A DNA stretch of 64,000 bases, taken from NCBI GenBank assembly GCA_012184525.1, contig WOFQ01000086.1, positions 1 to 64,000 of the forward strand, written 5' to 3'. A model generated the notes under the pieces. It did not search any database and had not been told where the DNA came from. It saw only the letters and a program-made list of their open reading frames with translations. Shown here piece after piece: positions 55,501 to 64,000 of the stretch. The position numbers and the translations under genes were made by a program. The number at the start of each line of letters is the position of its first letter. Within the stretch, counting starts at the first letter, position 1. The stretch comes from Xenoacremonium recifei. Taxonomy: Eukaryota > Ascomycota > Sordariomycetes > Hypocreales > Nectriaceae.

Positions 55501-57289
55501 CAACAACGCCAACAACCATTTCACGTCAACCGTCGCCGATTTCTTCCATCTAGCAGAGAGCACAAACTGCGGCGAGATGACGGCCACGGGCTACTGTACC
55601 TCACCCATCACCTGTCAGGAAATCTCCGGTGTCAACAGTTCAGGACCGGCTGCGTATGAGATTTGGAACTCTTTTGTGTTCCTGCACAATGTAAGCCTCT
55701 GCATTCCCATCACTTAATTCATCGTGTTCACATTTCTGCAGCTATACTATGCCTATTATTCCACTATTGAGGACATGGCCGCGGTCGACATTGGCCTCCA
55801 TCAAGATGAGTTTATGGACGTATTTGCGCCCATTCCCCCCGACAAGACCCAGGAGACGATTGATCTGATCCTGGCTTTTGTCGGCCTTGCTGGCACAGTT
55901 GGCGTCTCAGCTCTTTTCAACACAGGTGAGTCTAACACTAGAATAAAGAAAGACGATGTGTTTTAATTAACAACCCCTTAGTGCTTAAGAGCCTGCCGTA
56001 CTTCACCACCAACTTTGGTAAGATTGCCTACGACAATTATAAGGATATCGCCAAGGCCCTGGTCAGCTTCGGTGTTTCAGTAGGTGGCACGTACATCCAA
56101 GCCAACCCCGGCAAGTGGACGACGGAATCCCAGGACAGCTTCAAGGGCTACATGGGTGATACTCTCGCCGCCTGGCAAGACTCTACTGCGCAGACTCTGC
56201 AGGTGCTCTTCAACGGCGAGTCCGATAGCCTGAATTTGCTGCAGAGCGTCGTCGCCAGCGGCCACTTCATCGCTAGCGGCGATCCCGACACGCATATCCT
56301 CTCGAACCCCAGCTACACAGTCGACGATGACAACATCTCCTACATGCGAAAAAATGTAACGCGCAGCTACTACGCTTATATGATTCCCTCTGTTTGGTCA
56401 GCTGTGGGCAATAACGTCTTTGTTCTGGATACGGAGCAGGGCTGCGATGCGGACTTGTCCGACGCACACCTGCCTGACGATGCTTCGACCTACTGCTATG
56501 AGAATACGCTGTATGCTGTTGTCTACCCGGATGGCGACGCCCAATCGTGTACCTCAGGCGGAAAGGACGGAGCTTCATGCACCACGCACACGTTTTCCAA
56601 CCCCTCGGGCATCGATGCCCTGGACGGCACCCAATGGGGCGGCGTGACGGTTGAAGACCTAGTTGTCGGGTAAGCCATTCTCCAACTTCTTTTTCTCCTT
56701 TTACTAACCTCCAACTAGCTCCGTCCGCACTTACAAGCAGAACAACAACCAGAACGGTGGTAGCACCGCCGATCCGTCGGACCCCGGATCGCTCGAGGAC
56801 CTAATGAACGGTGACATCACCACACCAGGATACATTATCATCCCTGTATGTTCGTCTGATTACGCCTGGGCCAACTGGAAGAGTCACGGTGCCAAGCCGT
56901 CGGGTGTGACCAACTGGCCTTGCGGTGTCTACCCGTCGCCTAACGATTGTGAATCTTCGTCCTTCATCGATCAGACCAGCGATGCCTCGCCATCCGTAGA
57001 TGACTGTATGGGCATTGTCAACAACATCCGAGGCACCCAGGGTGAGTGGACAATTCAGACGATAGGCGAGGCGCAACACAAGATCGCTTCGTATGGTGAC
57101 TGCAAGTTTGGCGTCCAGGCTACTGACCTCCACGGTAATGTCGACTTCAAGGTGGGCGCTCAAGACATTGTCGATATCATTACCCAGTCGGTCAGTCTTT
57201 ACGGCGGCGGCGGCAAGATTGGTGCAAAGGGCTATATGGACTGTTCGGGCAACATCAACTCGCAGGACATGGAATGGGGTATCTACTAA
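52532..57289 (+). CDS. Killer-toxin-like chitinase: 2x LysM, CBM18, GH18, Hce2 (subgroup C)
   Basis: Exons 52532-54442, 54491-55690, 55742-55925, 55982-56669 and 56719-57289 give 1,517 residues. Order: signal peptide (1-19), an N-terminal region, LysM at about 307-352 and 371-418, a CBM18 (NPCPLNACCDVWGQCG, about 458-475), GH18 from about 513 with the catalytic DGIDIDWEYPG (acid Glu near 634) and MTYDLHGQWDYG near 700. The C-terminus carries an Hce2-type domain (DCMGIVNNIRG ... FKVGAQDIVDII, about 1422-1500). Basic motifs (HSRRSLKHLVTR near 295, RRHIDRSRRRS near 822) look like kexin sites. The architecture resembles the alpha/beta subunit of yeast zymocin. Inferred role is cell-wall attack on competing fungi or wall remodelling. 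Confidence 0.93.
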
Positions 57290-60112
57290 GAAGTAAGGGG
57301 CAGGATGTACGCAGCGGGCGAAGTTTAGAAAATCTGGCACAATTCTTTTAGGTGGCCTCGCATCCATACTATATATCTCTTGGAATAAGAATAGTCAGAT
57401 ATCCATGCTCGAGAACTTTGTTCCCATACTTTCAGGAGCGTAATTACTTGATAGGTTTTCCGACTCCTCCCTCTCCATTCCTTGGGTAATAAACCACGTC
57501 CCATGTGTCAGCTCGTCTCTCCACGAGTATCGTTGTTATTCTGGGCGAGAGTATGATGGCTTGACTGACGTCTACCATTTGATTTGCACTATTTATGGAA
57601 AGACGTATTTTATTAGATGAAACTGCACCTAAAGGAATTTTACTTGCGGGATCTGGTAGATGAGATCTTGTGCACCATAGTAATGTTTCTATTAATGTTT
57701 GTAGCTAGCCTTGTTCTCCCAGCCAGCCTGTCTCTATGGAGTACGTACTATCCATTTCAATCAGAGAGGGATGTCTATCTGCTAACAGTTTTGCTTCCTG
57801 TCAGTTGTTCTACGCAAAATGTACGTTAAACATGACACACGGATTCCGGGTACTGAATGTCCCCCAAGTGATCCGAGAATCTAGTCAATAGAAAGTGAAA
57901 GCACGATCTCGACTTACTTTTCATGATTCTCAAAGCGCTCAGTGAAATACTTTTCAAGTACTGAGCGGGAAAAGTGAGAATTAGACTCTTTATTAGGTGC
58001 TATAGATTTCTCTCTAAACTCTTGAACTTAAAGGTCAGCTGTCGGGAAGTGGTATATGTTGCCTACGTATAGGGTAGCCAGGGGCTCGCGTCTGAATAAA
58101 AGACGCAACAATCTTTGAGATGCACTCGTATGAGTTGTCGTAAAGAAAATTCCCTCTTGGTACAATACGACACACCTTTATCAGCACTTATATTGATTCT
58201 TATCATAATCTCAGTTTTCATTAAATATTTCGAACAGTATCAGCATTATTTCGCTGGTGATTGATGTACAAGTCACCCATAGCTTGGTGAACCACGGTGG
58301 AGAGCGTGGACAAGCACCAGACCGACGTCGACTGTGCGCTGGTGAAATGAATGCTCTTTCGCATAGTGATCCTTCAGGCGCGGTAGGAAAAGAGCCTGGT
58401 GGGTCAAGAGTACGCTACGGAGTAAGTACGGAGTACGATGTCTTTGTTATGCAGGCTCAAGCGAGCCGAAGACGAAAGCGAGAGAATGTTAGCCAATCGG
58501 AAGAAAGGTAGCTGTTTGGTGGAACTGCTACTCGAAGCGGAATCGCATTGGTGCGAGAGGACGTACCATTGTCGTGTGCCAAAGAATGGAACATGTGGGT
58601 CGACGCGCCTCCAGTGGAGACCAGCGCTTATTACGGCGCGCTCGAGACGCGAGCAGCACTAACGCAGAGAAACAGAGCCACGTCTGTTTAGTCCTCGTAC
58701 GGGAAAGAGGTTGACACTTGCGCATGCATGTATTTTCTTCATTTCGAGTTCAACATTTGTAACCGGCCTCCCTTACGTGCACTGTGTTAACATTAGACGA
58801 AACAGCAGCTCCTCGTCATTCCCTGCTTGATCGTCGCAGTTGCTCTGATACGTTCCACGTAACGTCAAATATTACAAGTCGTATCTGGACACCAAAAAGC
58901 GCCATACAGCTATGTGATTTACTATGAAACAGCTACTATCATGCAATACTATGTGGCCAGTGTGGCGGGCTCATCAAGGGGCGCAAGTCGCAGATGGACA
59001 GACACGTCCTACGATACACTGGCCTTCCCCGCGCTTTGGTGAGACTTCCACCCTATCCATAAGAACACCCGTTGCCATGGACTCTCACTACAAGGGTCAT
59101 CAGAGCCCAGCAAAAACGAGGGTAGGCAGTGTTACTAAGCTAAAGCGAGATAAGCAGCGGACAAAAGCCGAGCTACACCGGCCTGGCGAATTTGCTCAAT
59201 GTCTGCTAGCCTGCATATGATACCTTGAGGGTCAGTTTTAGCCTAGCCCATTAGCAGGCACACCTTATATAAGGGTCTTACCCGGATGCCTCACTTAAAT
59301 TGGTTTTCTTAAAAATCAGTGCCACTGGATCAAGATGGAGCTACAAACTGTTTGACGTGAAGTTGCGTTGAGTGAACACATGGGCCGGAGATTTATAGGG
59401 AGTGTGGTGCCGAGGATAGGGAATCGTCTTTTCCATGGATCTGAGTTATATCTTGCATTAGACGTCATGTGGTTTGTTCAACTGGGTCGAAATCGTCGGT
59501 TATCAATCTAGGGGTGTAAGGTGAGTCACTAGTATATACAAACTATCGGACTAGAGTATTATACATCCGTATCACTCCCTCGAGTCTCCAAGAAAAACAG
59601 CGCTTCCACCACTACCATTATTACATAGACATATACTTGTCAGAAGGAGTATCTCAAGTCCCTTTATCCATGGAGAAATGACGAAAATCAACTCTACTTC
59701 GCCGCATGGAGCGTAGAATTAACACATGAATGGTGGCGGTCGGAAAAGGATCTAACCCTTATCGTTTATGCTCTGACCTCCGGCCCCTCGTTCGTCCCAT
59801 TAATTGATTCTCTGAAGCTGTACTGACATCTTTCGCCATCGTGCGGCTCTACTTGTGGAGGTTAAAGAACTCAATCACGACGAGACTTCACTGGACTAGA
59901 TCTTCAGTCGTCCGACGTTGTATAGTGTTACCGCAAAGAAAGGTTATTCAGCATGGTCAGGTGAATGGTTTATTATTATAGATAGTCTACTTAATTCAGG
60001 AGCGCTGAGGAAACCTGGCGAGACTGAACAATACACTTAGGTTTTTCGAAGTATATTTGGTGGAGCAGAATTTTGACATTAGATTAGTAAGATTGATCTT
60101 TTCGAATAGAAT
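57290..60112. other. Intergenic region (about 2.8 kb)
   Basis: No reading frame here has a recognisable family or consistent splicing. A TACGGAGTA pair (TACGGAGTAAGTACGGAGTA) lies at about 58417-58436. A hydrophobic 70-codon frame at 57617-57829 has no supporting context. Confidence 0.45.
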
Positions 60113-61699
60113 CTATATCTTAACCAGTAATTTAAAGCCTACTAGAGTATACCGAGATAATATAGCTATTGCGGTCCCTCCTAGTAAGCATACTCCACAA
60201 AATATAATCAGTCCAGAGAAGTGATTGTCTTGCGAGCGCACGATAGCCCCGGCAATTGGACTACCAATGAGGACACCGATGGAGGCAAACATATAAAGAG
60301 AGCCGTTTCTTGTACCCAGTTGACGAACGTCAGAGATAGATGCAACCATGGCTGGGATAATCGACAGCGTGCAACCGGATGTGAAGCCATATAAGGCGGC
60401 AAAGACAATAAGAGATGGATTGGAGTGTGCGGGGAGCCATATTGCCAGCGTGAAAACTCCACTCAAAAGTGTGAGGAGGATCATGACGTTGAAGACACCG
60501 AACTTGTCCCCAAAATGTGCTGGGATGGTACGACCAAATGTGCTAAGCATTTCATTAGTTTAGATTGAAGCGTACGGTTTGGTCCGACTCATACTCACGA
60601 TGCAGCATTCACAATAGGAACCATGTAGTTTGCTAAATGCACTTTCATACCCTCGGCCTTCGCCTGGACGATAATGAAGTTGAAAGGCAAGAATGCGCCC
60701 AAGTATATAATGAATGCGGCGACAGTGAGGAGCAAAAATGGAGTCTCTTGAAATGGCTTTAAGAAGTCCAAAATGTTGAGTCTCCTTCGAAGAGGGGCCA
60801 ATCTGGATTTGATAGTGAGGTTGCTGACAATGAGAAGCCCTAGGAATAGAAAGGCAGTCGACCGCATTGCCCAGCCAAAGCCAACTTGGACAACGAGGTG
60901 CTCTACCATAATGGGAAGTACCACGCCTCCAATACTGGAGCCTGCGGTAATGATTCCGAAAGCAAGAGCTCTGTGCCTATGGAACCAAGAGCCTACAGCT
61001 GCTATAGCTGCGCATTGTCAGAAATGAAAAAGGAGCCTTTAGAGCAATAGCAGAACACTTACATGCGTAGAAGAGAAACGAACAACCCAGAGCACTACAA
61101 ACGGCCTGGGACAAGAATATTTGGTAGTAGTTCTTTGAGATCGACGTCATCATAAGGCCGAAAACATGCAACAAAGAGCCTAAAAGGATTGGCAGACGAG
61201 GTCCAAACTCATCGGTCATGTAGCCGGCCAATGGACCCTGTTGTCATATAAGAATCATAAGCCAACGAAATGGATATAGAAAGATGGCGCGCAGAGCTGC
61301 ATACCCAGAAGAATAGCATGAAGGACTCCGTTGACGAAATCCAAGCCACGGTGCTCGACGAATATGACTTAAGTTGATGCTGTTGATAGTAGTCCTGGAA
61401 TATTCCAATACCTGAGTCGTTTGATCAGAAGAGGTTCTAGAAGAGGTCCATTCACCAGAACAGATCTTACAGTTGATCCACCCGAAACTGGAAAACACGC
61501 TACAGAAGCCGCCAAGCACCACAAGCCAGGCTTCGAGGCCTCCGTCCGGAGCAGTGTCTGTTCTTGCGACTTGGGAGGCTTCGTTTCCTTGTGGTTCAAT
61601 CTTTTCAATTTCTCTGCGTTCTTGCTGCTCGCTACAATTGGAGGAGCTTGAAAGGAAAGGACCCGGGGACTGCCGGGGTGCTTCTGGCGCAGATTCCAT
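60113..61699 (-). CDS. Major facilitator transporter, monocarboxylate (MCT) type
   Basis: Exons 61699-61471, 61411-61305, 61237-61063, 61007-60599 and 60542-60113 give 449 residues. A hydrophilic N-terminal tail of about 50 residues is followed by PDGGLEAWLVVLGGF, the signature of fungal MCT-like MFS proteins. Then come GIFQDYYQ, GPLAGYMTDEFGPRLPILLG (loop 2-3 motif), WFHRHRALAFGIITAGSSIGG and a C-terminal half of further membrane segments. About 12 membrane segments in total. It should be a plasma-membrane proton-linked transporter of monocarboxylate, riboflavin-like or metabolite substrates. Divergent from the zinc-cluster regulator on its right, which may control it. Confidence 0.9.
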
Positions 61700-62276
61700 G
61701 TTATCAAAATCTTAAAGAACGAAAAACAATTGGCGATGAGCTTGGCAATCCAAAATTTGTAGTTAGATGAGGTCCAAGGTGTAGTTCTTGTTGCGAGCAA
61801 AGCTGCCTTTAATACTCCTCAGACACGTTAGATTTCTCGACTGCTTATCAAGACGAAACGAAAAAAAAAATTCGAAAGATGCTACTGTGAAGGGTTAGCG
61901 TCCCAGGCGTATACAAATGAGCCAGTGTTTGTGACGTGACTCGGGCTTCGGTACTCGATACGGAATTTGCCTCTCGCTATTCCGTAACTCCGCTAATATT
62001 TGACTTGCTGAAGGCAGAATCACCCTATGGAAAGCCATTTCGCCAAACTGATCCCATGCCTTGTAGGACAGAGGGTCCATCTTTATCAGCCCCGCCAACG
62101 AGCACCCTTGTCAGGTATCTCGCGCCTTGATTCTATGTTAGGTTTAGCGTCATCTCTTAAAACTACCGCCTGAACATCCCCGCGTTCCGAACTTGCCGAT
62201 CCAACGAACAATTTTCAGCTTCACCGAAACATATGCCATCATCAATGTCTATCAGCTCTGGCTACCATGGTTGGCA
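61700..62276. promoter_or_regulatory. Divergent promoter between transporter and regulator
   Basis: A 577-bp region with starts on both sides. No clear palindromic operator was noted. Co-regulation is suggested only by the divergent layout. Confidence 0.4.
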
Positions 62277-64000
62277 TTGCGGGTAAGTCAAAAGCCTGCC
62301 TCAATTGCAAGAAGCGCCGGATCAAGGTATGCAGCCGCCTCTCTCCTTCAGCACATCCATTCCTTGTTTACAAATGGATTTCGTTCGATAACGTTTGACC
62401 AGTGCGATCTGGCGCTCCCTTCATGTTTGCGCTGCTCCAAGGCAGGTATTCCGTGTCAAGGCTACATGAAACAGACTCTCTGGGTCAACTCTACCACAGA
62501 AGATCCCCGTGTCAACGCTGTCTCCGCCATTGCACGCTCACGTCAGGATTCTATACAACAGACCGCAACATCGAAATGGATTCAACTCTTCCATCATTTG
62601 CAACTCCAACTGTCTGGAGCGAATCATGAAACGTCATACTTCAGATCGCAGGCCCTCCGCCTGTTGCACGGAATCTATCTGCCACGGCCACATTTGATGG
62701 AAGACAGCAACGGCGAACCGACGCCGTTTTCTTGGCTCAAGGCCGTCTGTGAAATGAGGAGGCCCAGTGACGCCTTGGATCATTCCCTCCTGGCCTTCTG
62801 TGCTATACAGGTGCACATGTCTGGCGAAACCAGCATTTCGCAGGATCAGACTGTTCAGCTGTACAACAATGCTCTTAGCAAGGTCATTCGGGATGTCGGC
62901 CGTAACACTGATGAGACGTTGGGGTCCATTGTCATCCTGTCAACGTGTGAGGTACGTTTGTTGACGCCTCGGATCATTCTTTCGCCATCCTGTGCTTGGG
63001 GGAAGAGTGGCTGACTCCGATTCAGGTGTTTGTATTTTCCACGGATCAAGGATGGAGCGCTCACGCACAAGGCATATCCGAGCTCTTGCGGTATCGCGGG
63101 GTACAAGACGAGCCTACGGCAGATTGGAAGAGTCTTTGCTTCAGACTTTGTCTAATATGTGTATGCCTGGTCTTCTGAGTTCTCTATTCTTGAACAGGGC
63201 GGAATAAAACGTCCTATGCTAACAATTACTGAATCTCAGGTCATCCAAGCTTTGACACAAAGGTGCTCTCTTAGTTTGAGTCCGGAGTATTGGCAAAACC
63301 TTATCGGCCCAGTCAAGGCTGCCGAATCCTTTACACGCCTACTGATGATTATCACAGAGATTCCATTTATCTTAAATCGAGGTGCTGAGCTTCTTTCAAA
63401 TGGAAGCAATATCGATAATTTCGCCTTTCAGTGTAGCGACGGCCTCCTTGAGAAGTTCCATGAGTTACAAAGCTGGCGGCACTTATACGAGTGCAGGGCA
63501 ACTGACGGCCCGTTGTATTGGTCGATTTTATCCAGAGTAAAGAATCCCGTTGATGAGAACTCGCTGGACAATCGCTTCCCTTTTGCTCTCACGTTTGTAT
63601 CCTTCAGACACGCTATTCCGTGGATATTCTGCTCTACCATCATGTTGGAGGTTCTGGATACTGCTCTTCAACTTCGATCATCGAATACTACCACCAGTCT
63701 CCCTTTGCCTCAGGGAGTAGTCAGCGTTGATAGACTGTCTTCGTGCCAACACGCGCGTACTAGCTCTCCCACGCAAGCCGATGCAGATAAATTAGCCCGC
63801 TTGCTATGTCAAAGTATTGAATTCTTCTACGGGGTCGAGAACGGAACTTCTGGTCCACAAAGCACATGTTATACGCAGTGGACGATGAGAAAGTACTTCC
63901 GTCGGCGTGGACTGCTTCGTGAACTCGAGTGGTGCGAGCGGATAAAAGACATGGAAGGGCCCGGAGTGCAGGGTGGAATCGACCTAATGCGACTCTGGAC
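62277..64000 (+). CDS. Zn2Cys6 fungal transcription factor (third; 3' end outside window)
   Basis: Exons 62277-62326, 62403-62951, 63026-63160 and 63240 to beyond the window edge, in one continuous frame. The zinc cluster is split by the first intron and reads C-x2-C-x6-C-x6-C-x2-C-x6-C (ACLNCKKRRIKCD..., CLRCSKAGIPC). After a short linker come helical regions typical of the smaller fungal regulators (LDHSLLAFCAIQVHM, GWSAHAQGISELLRYRG). At least 490 residues lie inside the window and no stop is seen before its end. The gene is divergent from the MFS transporter and could regulate it. Confidence 0.87.

Noticed and set aside
55742..57289. A separate gene for the C-terminal part of the chitinase
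   Set aside because: Splice sites at 55691-55741, 55926-55981 and 56670-56718 keep one frame from the GH18 part, and Hce2 fused to GH18 is a known architecture.
57617..57829. A 70-codon hydrophobic frame (possible small membrane protein)
   Set aside because: No conserved motif, promoter context or splice logic; likely chance in AT-rich DNA.
1..64000. Core biosynthetic genes (PKS, NRPS, terpene synthase, prenyltransferase)
   Set aside because: No frame shows their motifs; the oxidative cluster has only tailoring-type genes inside the window.
1..64000. tRNA or rRNA genes
   Set aside because: I looked for T-loop-like GTTCRAATC stretches with matching acceptor arms and saw none that fold convincingly by eye; a tRNAscan run would settle it.

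Overview
This window is nuclear DNA of a filamentous ascomycete, most likely an Aspergillus/Penicillium-type Eurotiomycete. The evidence is many short introns (about 45-90 bp) with GT-AG borders and CTAAC-like branch sites, several Zn2Cys6 regulators, LysM proteins, a very large subgroup-C type chitinase, and gene-poor AT-rich stretches with microsatellites. There are no operons, tRNAs or rRNAs. All gene models were built by hand from reading frame and splice logic.

Region 1 (about 0.7-22.6 kb) is a dense oxidative gene cluster. In order it holds a Zn2Cys6 regulator (-), a single-domain extradiol-dioxygenase-like VOC protein (+), a SnoaL-like protein (+), a cytochrome P450 (+), a phenol-hydroxylase-type FAD monooxygenase (-), a short-chain dehydrogenase (-), a second P450 with 12 exons (+), a salicylate-hydroxylase-type FAD monooxygenase (-), a second Zn2Cys6 regulator (+), an AveC/spirocyclase-like membrane protein (-) and a DUF3237-like protein (-). 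No polyketide synthase, NRPS, prenyltransferase or terpene synthase is visible. The set could therefore tailor a scaffold made elsewhere, or hydroxylate and cleave an aromatic compound.

Region 2 (22.6-27.1 kb) is AT-rich and gene-poor, with a hexanucleotide microsatellite, a TA repeat and a short dispersed repeat. Region 3 (27.1-33.6 kb) holds what I consider the most intriguing system. One gene fuses an APH-type phosphotransferase to a CrtC/AttH-like (DUF7064/DUF7065-type) domain and carries an apparent one-base frameshift. Next to it the same two activities are encoded separately by a divergent pair sharing a 368-bp promoter. A relic gene end and a 2-kb degenerate repeat tract follow.

Region 4 (35.8-47.1 kb) holds a secreted FAD-linked oxidase, an amidase-signature hydrolase, a possible degenerate gene, a fungal transcription-factor-domain protein without a zinc cluster, and an Old Yellow Enzyme-like flavin reductase. 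Region 5 (49-57.3 kb) is a chitin-interaction locus: a LysM effector-like protein, a GPI-anchored DUF7136-like protein and a 1,517-residue killer-toxin-like chitinase (two LysM, CBM18, GH18, Hce2). Region 6 (60.1-64 kb) has a monocarboxylate-type MFS transporter divergent from a Zn2Cys6 regulator that runs off the end of the window.
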